In this document: in pieces, positions 1 through 8,893 of the stretch
How positions within the stretch are numbered: position 1 is the first letter of the stretch
Layout: the number at the start of each line of letters is the position of its first letter
Source: Davidsoniella eucalypti
Lineage: Eukaryota > Ascomycota > Sordariomycetes > Microascales > Ceratocystidaceae
Assembly (NCBI GenBank): GCA_004009845.1
Contig: RMBW01000370.1
Coordinates: 1 to 10,110, forward strand
Direction of reading: 5' to 3'
Length of the DNA stretch: 10,110 nucleotides
Notes under the pieces: model-generated
What the model saw: the letters and a program-made list of their open reading frames with translations, nothing else
What the model was told of the DNA's origin: nothing
Databases searched by the model: none
Made by a program: the position numbers and the translations under genes

Positions 1-98
1 ATCTATGGAACATAAGGCGAGATGTAGTATCAAATATAAGAAATGTGACACAAAATTTTTAGTAAAAGGCTTGGCGTTGCGCGATTAGCAAAAATAAT

Positions 99-800
99 GG
101 ACTTTCAGGCATACCGAACTCATAACTGTCAAAGTCCACAACTAGAAGTTACAAGACCCTTCCAAGAAAAGCTCACGATGCCAGGGACTTGGACGTAATG
201 TCTTGATTCAAGAACGAAGACAATGTCAACTTTATTAACTCTATAGCTAGCCCCCTATTGTCTCTACCAAGAAAAACTCGAGATCTAAAAGACTTTAAAA
301 TATTAGCTTCATCTAGGGACCACGACAGTGCCAAAAACACCAAATCTGTAAACAACGTGCCCTTAATGATAAACAAAATAAACCCATGCCAAGAGCACGT
401 TGTGATATATAGGACTTTGGAACATCGGCTTCATTCAGGAACTATGGCAATGCCATCTCTATCGACTCTGTAACTGGCCGTTCGCTCTCCTACTCAAAAG
501 CATAACTTTGCAGTAATTTAACCTAGTTCTAAAATACACGCATTAGGTTCATAACGATCAAAACTTCTATTGAAAAAAACTCTACCAAGAAAGCCTGACG
601 ATAAATAGGGCTTTGAGATATTGACTTTACTGAGATATTTAGGTAGACGTTAAATATAATCAAATCATCAAATCAGACTTTACTGAGCAACTTCAGAAGT
701 GCCACTCTATCAACTCTATAAGCACACCTTGGTGTTTCTGCCCAAGAACACGTCTTTATGTTTCACAACCTTCCAAGCTTCGAATCTACCGTTGTTGTTG
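99..800. repeat. Decayed tandem repeat (minisatellite-like), unit about 90-120 bp
   Basis: Copies begin with CCAAGA at 162, 267, 389, 585 and 742. The clearest pair is 162-252 against 389-479: both are 91 nt, with about two thirds of positions matching by eye. Both start CCAAGA, carry GGACTT in the first third, a CTT-ATTCA-GAAC core and a (G/A)CAATG(T/C)CA block, and end in an (A)ACTCT(A/G)TA(G/A)CT(A/G)GCC block. The copy at 267-353 follows the same order. Copy 585 keeps the first half, and 674-724 keeps the second half with CTCTATCAACTCTATAA. Weak partial copies may lie at about 99-160 and 480-584. It is not coding in any consistent frame. I do not recognise the family. Confidence 0.55.
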
Positions 801-3288
801 TTCTATTTATCCTCTTGGATCTACATAGTTTTTAGGCTAATACCATTTTCCAGTCCCAGCATTTACAACACAGAGTCAACCCGCTGAGTACATGAGCCTC
901 GATTTTTCCGGGCACCATTTTCTTCTCCCTTACACCTGATATGAAATACCGAGCTCTATCCAGAGACCTGGCATCCGCTCCCGGGCTTAATGTCCCTCAC
1001 ATCCCCACCCTTCCCCGACCCTGTAGAATGATATCCATCTGAAAGTCTTACAAGGAGATTGTACGACTTTAGCCATGAGAGTTGGCTTGTTCTTCGTCCC
1101 ATATCAGAACCATGGCATTTAAATGTTCTCGGTACCCTATCTTCGGGTCCGATAGTAGAATCACAAGCCATACCAACTTTCATGCAATATAGGATAACCG
1201 ATATCATACTAATGGATTCGCATTTTGCGTCTCATAAAACATAAAAGATGCCAAGTACTGATGCCACATTAATAGCTTGAATTAATATTACTGGGTTGTT
1301 TAAATAGAGATAGATCTAAACAAACATGGTGACATCTTTGAGACTTTCTCGATGTTATATTTTTGAGGGAGAAGCACTCATCAACGTCAAATTCAAGCTT
1401 GCTTACACGATGAATACTTGGAACTTTTTGTCACATAAGAATTATCTTTACAACCGTCACGATAGTACAAAGTTGGTCTTTACGATATGATCCCATGATT
1501 TATCCAGTATCCTCCAACCTTTTTTTATTAACCTCCGAGTCTAGGCAAATCTTGATCACAGAAATGCATCATACTTTCCCCAACAATAACCGATGGAAGA
1601 TAGCAAAAGAAACCATTCTTGATGTGATTGGTCCGCCAAGAGTACATTCATGCAGCTAACTTCTTACATTTTACCCTCACACACATCACCTCAACTCAGC
1701 CTGAATAGGCCACCTGGCTGAATCTTATGGCATATTTCTGCACTCACAATATGCTTGAGGGGGTTTTCTTGCTGTAAATTATCCTGCGCATATCCTGGGC
1801 TGCCGCTGTGATAAATCGAGTCACAAAACATGTGAGCTCAACTACAATGAAGCAATTTTGGTACTATAGTTTATGTATCTAGAAATATCCGCAAACTTTG
1901 TATGAAACTTGAATGGTAGAAAAGAACCTCTCAACTCCGTCAGAACCTTCACTGAATCCATTCTTGAGAGAAACACAGTAGACGAAGAGGAGATCTCATT
2001 GTCATGTGATGATGCATTGCTTATTCTCCAATGTCAATCTCGCAGCGTCATGTCATTCGAATCCCGCAAAATAACAGCAAAAACTACCTCCACCAACAAT
2101 ATCTACATCTACAGTTGCACCTATTTACAGCGCGCCCCTCTTCATCGGCCCGCAAGAACGATAACCCCAATTTAAGTAGCAATGACCAACCAAAAAAGAC
2201 TGTCAAGCTGCGTTTGGTACTCTAATCGGACCTACCAACAACCTCCTACTGATAGACAAGATAGTCCACAACGTTGCTCAGGCAGCAGAGTATAGCCAAA
2301 AGCAAGCAGGGCTCTATTCATTGGTTTCATCATAGTAGCCAAACAGATATTCCCCTCGGTTTGTTCGAGCATTTCTAGAGTTACCACCTCACATACATAT
2401 CTTTGTAGGCTGCGTAGCAACTTATTTTATCCTCCCCATGACCTACATTTCTACCTGTACCATGCCCCCATTCAAGCCTATATCCCGATATCTATCTCCC
2501 AAATTACCTTTTCCTACCTGAAAACAATGACAACGCCCAACAAACTATGGCTACTCTCTTCCCTTCGAAGATACGTTTGTTGCAATGTACTGCAGCTACG
2601 AAGTGTACTCTCTAGCCATCATATGCATGTTTCCGGAGACTTCAAAGATCCGCCAACTTCCTACACATGTCCCACCACCCTCGGCTTCCATTCGTGCATG
2701 GGTTACGCCGCCCAAGTACCGTGGAAATATGTAAATCCGTTCTCTGTCATGCTATCAAGTACACTATATCTTATTGCGGTACTGGTGTGACAATCTTATT
2801 TTCACAGTGTCCCAGGAGCATACTCACGGTCGTTCGTTTAGGGTTACAAAAAATAATCTCGTTTTAGCAGAAAAGCTTTTGGCTGAGATCCAGATTGAAT
2901 TGGAAGAAAACATCACGAGCAAACAATCCAAATAATTTATGACTTGTGACCAAGGATGAGATATGGTTAGATACCTCGTATGTACAAAATCTATAGAAAT
3001 ACAATATATAATTACGACACAAACCTAAGTCTAAATGAAATAATCACAAGGTCTAACACAATTAGATCACGTGGCTCGGTATCATGTACTTAAGTACGAT
3101 GCTAAGTAAAGAAAGTAATGGTAAGCTTAGACATAGAATATCATCACCGTTCATCAAAAATTTATCAAATTGTACCTCAAGAAAAAGTCTCCAAGTGTCG
3201 GTGCAAAACGTATGTATTGGATAGTTTGCTTACACCTGTGATCCGTACTCAGACCGCCTCTCTATCAAGGTGGTATGAATCGGGTCTG

Positions 3289-3414
3289 TTGGTGATGCTT
3301 GGTGATGTAAAGTCTATCTATCGTGGGATGTGGCCGCCATGAGAGGTAATAGAGGTAAGTGTGGAGTCCCCTCCGCTTAGTCATACCCATTATTACACGT
3401 GACCACACGTGACC
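3289..3414. repeat. Cluster of three short tandem duplications
   Basis: Three adjacent two-copy tandem repeats lie within 126 bp. TTGGTGATG(C/T) occurs at 3289-3298 and 3299-3308, AGAGGTAA(T/G) at 3342-3350 and 3351-3359, and ACACGTGACC at 3395-3404 and 3405-3414. The last contains two CACGTG boxes, the core bound by bHLH factors such as Cbf1-type proteins; any binding here is inference. The cluster lies just outside the left target-site duplication of the LINE. Replication slippage is the simplest explanation. Confidence 0.6.
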
Positions 3415-3421
3415 ACATCGA

Positions 3422-3434
3422 CACCAAGAGAATA
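3422..3434. repeat. Target-site duplication, left copy
   Basis: CACCAAGAGAATA is repeated exactly at 9009-9021. The bases just outside both copies differ (A at 3421 against G at 9008; T at 3435 against A at 9022), so the match is exactly 13 bp. It sits directly beside the (AAAT)n tail of the minus-strand LINE, where the 3' duplication of a target-primed insertion should be. The final A may instead belong to the tail. Confidence 0.93.
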
Positions 3435-3459
3435 TTTATTTATTTATTTATTTATTTAT
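3434..3459 (-). repeat. LINE 3' tail, (AAAT)n microsatellite
   Basis: The plus strand carries ATTT repeated 6.5 times over 26 nt, which reads (AAAT)n on the element strand. Many LINEs end in a short tandem repeat rather than a pure poly(A). The tail directly abuts the left target-site duplication, and the TATT/AAAT microhomology at the junction is what annealing during target-primed reverse transcription would leave. Confidence 0.88.
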
Positions 3460-3688
3460 CATTTTACGTCTTTATGTGGATCACGTGGATCCGACCCTAG
3501 TGGATCGTTAGACGTCGAGAGACCCTAATGGCCCTCGAAAAACCCTCTTAATGGAGGTCCAGAAAATTACAAAAGAAAGAAACAGAAAGCAGAAAAGCAG
3601 TGGAACAAAAATATTTGATGAGAAGGTCGAAGGGGGTAGGAGCAGCGCTAACCTGGCTAGACTCTTTCCCCCTTTGTCCTCCTACGGG
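3460..3688 (-). other. LINE 3' UTR with GTGGATC repeats and a small inverted repeat
   Basis: This stretch lies between the ORF2 stop (TAA, minus strand, ending at 3689) and the tail. On the plus strand GTGGATC occurs three times, at 3476-3482, 3485-3491 and 3500-3506. A 6-bp inverted repeat, ACGTCT (3466-3471) with AGACGT (3510-3515), encloses all three. A shorter stem, GGATC/GATCC, sits inside. Some LINE reverse transcriptases recognise a folded 3' end of their own RNA; that this structure does so is inference. Confidence 0.6.
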
Positions 3689-6261
3689 TTAGGGGCATAT
3701 ATCTACAAAGAAGTTTGTCTCCTTGATGAATTTGCAGAAATCAACGACCCCTTGTTGTGTGGATAGAGTGTTGTCTATGGTAATGTGAAACGGTCTTCGT
3801 GAGAAAACCTTTGACAGACGTTTGCCCTTCCAGCAGAAGAAGAAATGTAGTGGGTCCTTCTTTTTCCCACAAGAACATGAATCTGTAAAGTTTGCATGGT
3901 GTAGGCGAAGGTGGTAGTCCACAAAGTCTCCGTGATGTGATCGGGCGGCCAGCAGCCGGCCCAGTGTCTTCCTTGGGAGAGACAGTTCGAAGGGGGTCCT
4001 GAGGCTTGCAGAAAGTCCCAGGTCCTTGTAAGTTGTCGGGGCAGAGGATGTCCACCAGTCGGTGTACTCCTCCTGAAGCCGACTCCGAGCAGCTCGTTTG
4101 ATATGAGCGATGGAGGGAGGCAGGTTTGGAGGTGGGGGTAAAGTAGCGCCTTCCTTGGCCAGAGAATCTGCTATCTCATTGCCAGGTATACCAATGTGTC
4201 CAGGGACCCATATTGGGGTGACTTGTCCAGCTTTGACATGGCGGCACCGCCGTCTATCCGGCCAAGTTCGGGCCAGAGAGTGAAACTCTAAGATCTGGGC
4301 TTGGCTGGTGTCTGTTGGTGCGGAGCCGGGGAAGAGGCAAGCATATGCTGCTTGATTGTCAAGAATGACATGAATGTTCTTTGCGAGATGTGTGCATGGG
4401 GCTTGAAGGGCCAATTTCAGGCCATTCAGGGCACCCGCTATCTCGGCATCAAATACTTCATGATTCTTTCCTAGGGATCCTCGTTGTCTATCAACTAGCC
4501 AGTTACCTTGATATATGGCAAATCCCCATCCAGTTCGTCCATCTTCCAGTTTTGATCCGTCAGAGTATACCATGATGTCCATGCTGTTGGTGAGTTTCCG
4601 TAGCTTAGATTGATCAAAGTTCTCTTTGGTCTGGGTAGGAGGGGGGGGACTCTTGGGTGGAGGCATTAGTAGGGGTCTGGGGGGGAGGGCTCTTATGGTC
4701 TCCAGTGTACGTCCCAGCCGTGTCATAGAGCTAGCGGAGGACCGGGTTACCAGAGGGTGATTGTGGTCCAGGCTAGTCCATCTTGCAGCCAGGAGTCTTC
4801 GTTTGTTCTCCAGGAGGAGAAGTGCAGGGGCGATTGCCGCTTCACGGTGGAGGGCGGAGGCGGGTGTAGTTTTCCAGACGGGTAGGATTGCTCTCAGAGC
4901 CACCCGGAGTACACGTTCCAGCTTGTCAGCGAGGTGTAGTGCTCCTGTTTTTACCTGTTTTCCTTTACCGTTTATAGTAAGGAGTCCAGGCCAGTAGGCT
5001 TCTGCACCGTAGAACAGAGTGGGGATCACACAGGCTATGACAGCGAGTCGAGCCATGGCAGGGGGGATGCCACTCTGGGTATGTGAGAGGGACCTGAGGA
5101 AGTTGGCAGCTTTGCGTCCCTTCGAGGCCCAGGTCTCCACATGTTTAGTGAATGTTAGTTTAGAGTCTAGCCAGAACCCAAGCCATCTCATATCTTTTTT
5201 GGGGTGGATGTCCACTCCTCCAATCTCTATGGGTGGGTGAGGCTTTGACCAGGCTCTTGTGAAGTGGATAACTTCGGTTTTGTGTGGGGCAAACTCAACT
5301 CCGTTTTCTTTTGCCCATGTATGCATTCTTTTAGCCGTTCTTTTGGCTAAGGATGCCGACGCGGACAATGTCTTTCCAGAGGTTAAGATGGCCACATCAT
5401 CAGCGTAGCTGAAGCGGTTGTTGGAGCTGACTAGGGGTTGGATGAACAACATGAAGAGAATGGGCGATATGGGGGAGCCTTGCGGGACTCCACACAATAT
5501 GTCTTTCTCAGTGGATCTTTCTGTGCCCAGTCGAAGTCGGCATTTTCTGTTTGTGACAAAGGAGCCTACCCATTTTATCAGATTTGGGGGCCAGCCTTGT
5601 TCACGGAGGCGGCATTGGAGTCTGCCTGGGAGAATGGCGTCAAAGGCTCCTTTAACATCCATAGTCACCAGAGTGCAGACTTTTCGCTCGCTCCAGTTCT
5701 TCTCTATATCATGTATCACACAGGCTACAAGGTCTGTCGCACTCCGTTTCGGGAGGGCTCCAAACTGTTGTGGGTGAAGGATAGAGTTCTCGATAGCCGA
5801 ATGGGCGATCTTTCTAGCGATTAGCCGTTCCAGCCCTTTGCCAAGACAGGGTAGGAGGGCAATGGGTCGCCAAGAACTGGGGAGAGACGGGTCTTTGTCG
5901 GGTTTGGGGATGATCACTATTTCAGCGACTTTGAAGGCCGCTGGGTGGTGTCCCCATGTTATGCACAATTTAAAGAGCAGAGTTACGAATGGCTCCAGGT
6001 CATCCCAGAGGGCTTTCAAAATGGTAACGGAAATGCCATCCCGGCCTGGGGTGGCGTTTTTCGCACCGATGACTGCTCTCCGGACTTCCGTTGGGTTGGG
6101 GCCGAGATCTAGCTCAATGTTGCGCAGAGGTGTTGAGTGGAAAGAGGACGGATCCAGGTCCTTAGAAAGGTCTCCACGGTTGAGGAGATGCTTTGCCAGG
6201 AGGTCCATCTTTTCCAGAGGGGTGGTAGCTGTCGTGTCGTTGTCGTCTCGGAGTGGGGGCT
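3689..6261 (-). CDS. ORF2 segment 3: reverse transcriptase, RNase H and C-terminal zinc motif
   Basis: The frame is open from about 6259; the first ATG is at 6208 and residues are numbered from it, although in life this is a continuation of ORF2. RT motifs in order are ATPGRDGI (52-59), PKPDKDP and WRPIALL (101-119), motif A MDVKGAFD with Asp184, motif B GVPQGSPISP (240-249), motif C YADD (268-271), and RWLGFWLD (341-348). A proline-rich hinge covers about 509-526. RNase H follows with Asp550 (YSDGSK), Glu589 (FDAEIAGAL), Asp617 (ILDNQA), His671 and Asp681 (WVPGHIGIPGNEIADSLAK), the full active-site set. The end carries C778-x-C780-x6-H787-x3-C791 (DPLHFFFC), as in Tad1-like proteins. There is no internal stop in 839 codons. 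Confidence 0.94.
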
Positions 6262-6657
6262 ACCCAAGGAGTTGTTGGGATGCCTCCATCTAGCTATTTT
6301 CCATAAGCTTTCCGGGTTGTTGGCATCCGCGATTTTTTGTCTAAAAAAGGATCTCTTTGCACGCCTCACAGCGTTTCGGATATTCTTTTTTGTGGCAAGA
6401 AGGGTTTCGAGGCGAAAGTTCGATGTGACAAGTGCGTCTTTGTACTCTCCGATGGCTTTCTTGCACTCTTCATTCCACCACGGAGTGCCTCTGCGAGGTG
6501 ACTTCGTCCGGCGGGGCATGGTAGCAGCAAGGGCTGTATCAATGGCTCCGTTCAGTCGGTCAACTGCTTCATCTAGTAGGTCCGTGTTGGGAGGAGAAGA
6601 TGGGGATGGGAGAGAGGGGAGGGGATTAATCTGAAAGAGCTTCTCAGCTCCGGCACT
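6256..6657 (-). CDS. ORF2 segment 2: linker between endonuclease and RT
   Basis: This middle segment lies in the next frame and has no start codon of its own; it is a continuation, not a separate gene. It includes a proline/serine-rich stretch, then NTDLLDEAVDRLNGAI, then the PRRTKSPRRGTPWWNEECKKAI block at about 6518-6455. The PWW-x-EEC motif is typical of the region between endonuclease and RT in fungal LINE replicases. A basic, helical stretch follows, with NPESLWKIARWRHPNN leading to the second frameshift. The same frame runs on to 6109, but after about 6256 it is out of phase with the real protein. Function in the family is structural; no catalytic residues are expected here. Confidence 0.82.
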
Positions 6658-7418
6658 CTATTGAGGTCAAGAGTGTAGCCTAGGGGTGGGGCCGAGGGTA
6701 AGGGCCTGCCCATGGGGAGTTTGGTCCAGATTGTGGAGTGGTCAGAGGTGGTGTCCAAGGTACTGACTACCTCAGACACAACACTGGGAATGTTCGAGAA
6801 ACATAGATCCAGTGTGTGTCCACGGGAGTGCGTTGGTACACCGGGGGGGGTTGTGAGGGAGAGGTTAGCTTCCTCTATCCAGTTAGCAAAGTCGTTCGCT
6901 CCTGTAGAGGCAGTCATTCCAGGTTCCCATTGTGGATGGTGTAGATTAAAATCCCCAGCTATCAGGCATTTATCCGGGGTAGGGGTCAGCCACCTAATTA
7001 GCTCAGCGGTGGGGGTTTGGTTGTGTTTGTACACATTTATAATTTGAAAGTCCCTTCCATTGTTAGATATCCTTAGCCAAACACAGTCCCCGGTCCTGGC
7101 CGGGCAGAGTTGCACCGGTTGGAGGTTCAGCGTTTTTCTAATGTAGGTAACAGCTCTGGGACGGGTTTCTGGACTGGCAATTGGTTTGTAAGTGTCCCAA
7201 TTGGTGTGTCCCTTTACGGTGTAGGCGCCGTGCCTGTCCATGAAGGTGAAAGGCTCTTGAATTAGGACCATATCAGCTTTGTTTGTCTCCGCTAGGTGGA
7301 GGGCAAGGTCGTGCGCCGGGCCACCCCTACCTACGTTTGCTTGGAATAAGCTGAGAAGGTGGGGGCGGCGATTGGGGGCTTCCTGTCCACGGATCGTTCT
7401 ATTAGGTTGTCCTAACAT
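6640..7418 (-). CDS. ORF2 segment 1: AP-like endonuclease domain
   Basis: This is an endonuclease/exonuclease/phosphatase fold that makes the first nick at the insertion site. Numbering from the ATG at 7418, the motifs are FQANVGRG (N28), IQEP with catalytic Glu at 55, INVY at 127-130, AGDFNLHHPQW at 154-164 (Asp and Asn of the metal and phosphate site), the THSRGHTLDL block around 196-205, and SDHSTI with the catalytic Asp-His at 226-227. All the expected catalytic positions are there. The meaningful reading ends at about residue 258; beyond that the frame runs into unrelated sequence and stops at 6573. The protein should continue in the next frame from about 6657. The ATG is the natural start because upstream sequence belongs to ORF1. 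Confidence 0.9.
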
Positions 7419-8893
7419 TCAGATACAGTGGGAGGGATGGTGGTGTTGGCGTCGCATGTCGTTTCCATGGCTACCTCCCGGGGGGATGTAGGAGCGGCGT
7501 CATTGGTGGTGGACTCATCTGCGTCCATGGTCATTGGTTCGGATGTGGGCCCGGGGGAGGCGGGCACCGGTTTTTGAGTGAAGTTGGCCCGGATCTTCTT
7601 CACCGTCTCAGTCGGGAGAAAGCGTACAGTGCCATTCTTGACAGAAGGGCGGACCGGACAGCTTAGGTCCTTTGAGATATGTGGGCCAAGGCAGTTTACG
7701 CAGGTAATTGGCCTTGGGCAGGGGGTTGTGTGCTGCCGCTGACCGCAGTTAGGGCATAATTCCTTTCTCGGGCAACCTTCTGTTCGGTGGAACCCGAAGC
7801 AGGCGTCGCACTGGTGGACTTGTTCATGGTGCCTGGCTTTGGCCGCCGGAGCACTGGACCCGAAGAGTTTCAGGTAGGATTTCAGTGGTCTCTCTAGTGA
7901 GAAAACCACCGAGAGAGTTGTTGTCGTGTCGCAGTTGTGTCGGGACAGGGCCACGCGAGTGGCCTTCACACCTAACTGGCTTTCGATCTCTTCCTGGATC
8001 TTCGAAAGAGTCACCAGGCTGACCTGACCGACAATGTTCCTAATGTTCTTGGGAACCCGGTTTACCACGTAGGTGTACCACCTTGCTGCGGTATCAACTG
8101 TGCACCCGCTGAAGACAGTTGCTACTTTGTCCATCTTTAGCAGAGCCGCAGTCATTGCGGTCTTGTTGTCGAAGGACAGGGAGAAGCCAGAGTTTACTTG
8201 TTTGACGAGCTTTATATCGCTCGCACAGACATCTAGGTGTCTGACCAACAGGTTTTTGGTTTCCGCGGCGCCCCAGAGTCTCTGGGGGGAGTTCGCCGGC
8301 AGACGAAGGAAGATTCTGAAGGGGCCAGAAGACGAGTTACCTGGCTTGGTTTTCTGTGCTGTGGGCTTTTTGGCCCGCAGGTCGATCATTTTGTTGGTGC
8401 TACCGTCTGAGGATGCCAGAGCGGCAGCGTATGAGGTCGGGGGGGACTTCGGGTTAGGGGCGGCAGGGTGCTCGCCTTCTGGCGCTCTCTTTCTCTCCAG
8501 AGTGGGCGCAGGATCAGCTTTGTCCGTCCTCTTCGGGCGAGGAGGCTGAACGGGCCGGGCTACCTTCGGGGGGGAGGTAGGGACGCTTGAGGGTGTCGTA
8601 GGCGGGTCTGCCTTCGGAGGGGCCTTTTGAGGGGCGTCTTTGGGTGGGAAGGTCGGCCTGTCGGTCGACAAAGGGGCAGGTGTGTTGGAGTTGTATATGA
8701 ACTCCGTGACCTTGTTCTCAGCTGTATCAGATACAGCCTTGAATAGCAGATTGCAAAACTCGGTCTCAGTTTCCGAGTTTTTGCGCGAATTTATCTGCTG
8801 CAACGCGTCTTCTAGGAGCAGCGCGATCGTTTTGGCGGCCAGCATCCGCTTGTTGAGGGCGGCCAGCGCGCCTTCACAGCCCGCAAGGAGCAT
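7412..8893 (-). CDS. LINE ORF1 protein (gag-like, three CCHC zinc knuckles)
   Basis: This is the nucleic-acid-binding protein that packages the element RNA; it is intact at 493 aa. The open frame extends upstream to about 8989 but has no ATG there, so the first in-frame ATG at 8893 is the start. The N-terminal part is helical (about 1-65). A long Pro/Lys/Ala-rich, probably disordered stretch follows (about 70-155), then SYAAALAS. A region at about 190-340 beginning PFRIFLRLP resembles the RRM-like core of fungal LINE ORF1 proteins (inference). The zinc knuckles are C-x2-C-x3-H-x4-C at 362-374, C-x2-C-x4-H-x3-C at 380-392 and C-x2-C-x3-H-x6-C at 398-412. An acidic, Thr-rich tail follows. The TAG stop lies inside the ATGTTAG overlap with ORF2. 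Confidence 0.93.
   Translation of the reverse strand: MLLAGCEGALAALNKRMLAAKTIALLLEDALQQINSRKNSETETEFCNLLFKAVSDTAENKVTEFIYNSNTPAPLSTDRPTFPPKDAPQKAPPKADPPTTPSSVPTSPPKVARPVQPPRPKRTDKADPAPTLERKRAPEGEHPAAPNPKSPPTSYAAALASSDGSTNKMIDLRAKKPTAQKTKPGNSSSGPFRIFLRLPANSPQRLWGAAETKNLLVRHLDVCASDIKLVKQVNSGFSLSFDNKTAMTAALLKMDKVATVFSGCTVDTAARWYTYVVNRVPKNIRNIVGQVSLVTLSKIQEEIESQLGVKATRVALSRHNCDTTTTLSVVFSLERPLKSYLKLFGSSAPAAKARHHEQVHQCDACFGFHRTEGCPRKELCPNCGQRQHTTPCPRPITCVNCLGPHISKDLSCPVRPSVKNGTVRFLPTETVKKIRANFTQKPVPASPGPTSEPMTMDADESTTNDAAPTSPREVAMETTCDANTTIPPTVSEC

Larger units (their letters stand above)
1..3421. other. AT-rich intergenic region, no supported gene
   Basis: I read both strands and found no recognisable protein family, no tRNA or rRNA and no long open frame; the longest open frames are about 60-90 codons and look like chance. 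The region contains a decayed tandem repeat (described separately), a 12-bp perfect palindrome GTACTTAAGTAC at 3086-3097, CACGTG boxes at 3069-3074 and in the 3395-3414 duplication, and an especially AT-rich stretch at about 2925-3065. One small open frame at 2527-2790 has an acceptable start context (A at -3) after a pyrimidine-rich stretch and could be a short gene, but nothing in its product is recognisable. Sparse remains of old, unrecognisable elements cannot be excluded. Confidence 0.6.
3689..7418 (-). pseudogene. LINE ORF2 (endonuclease-RT-RNase H polyprotein), split by two frameshifts
   Basis: This would encode the replicase of the element, nicking target DNA and copying the RNA from the nick. 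The ATG at 7418-7416 overlaps the ORF1 stop in ATGTTAG. The domains are endonuclease (7418 to about 6650), a linker with the PWWNEEC motif, reverse transcriptase, a proline-rich hinge, RNase H and a terminal Cys-His motif ending at 3689. The frame changes once at about 6640-6657 and again at about 6255-6262, next to a five-base G run (C on the coding strand). Each change equals one missing base (or two extra). Allowing for both, the product would be about 1,243 aa, normal for Tad1-type ORF2. No other stop interrupts it and every catalytic motif I looked for is present, so recent decay or assembly error is more likely than an old relic. Confidence 0.9.

Noticed and set aside
2050..2075. tRNA T-arm-like TTCGAATCC at about 2057
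   Set aside because: The flanking bases do not form a T stem and no acceptor, D or anticodon arms are found around it.
1909..2225. Small plus-strand open frames at 1909-2175 and 2031-2225
   Set aside because: They overlap each other in different frames, have no recognisable domains and no supporting promoter or splice signals.
3289..3460. CRISPR-like or LTR-like repeats
   Set aside because: The repeats are two-copy tandem duplications and a tetranucleotide tail, with no spacers and no long terminal direct repeats flanking the element.
6109..6519. A separate 136-aa basic protein inside the LINE
   Set aside because: Its first part is the PWWNEEC linker of ORF2 and its last part is an out-of-frame reading of the RT segment. 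It is one piece of the frameshifted ORF2.
6640..6660. Programmed ribosomal frameshift within ORF2
   Set aside because: There is no slippery heptamer at GAGCTGAGAAGCTC, and LINE ORF2 proteins are not known to need a shift between endonuclease and RT. A mutation or sequence error is simpler.
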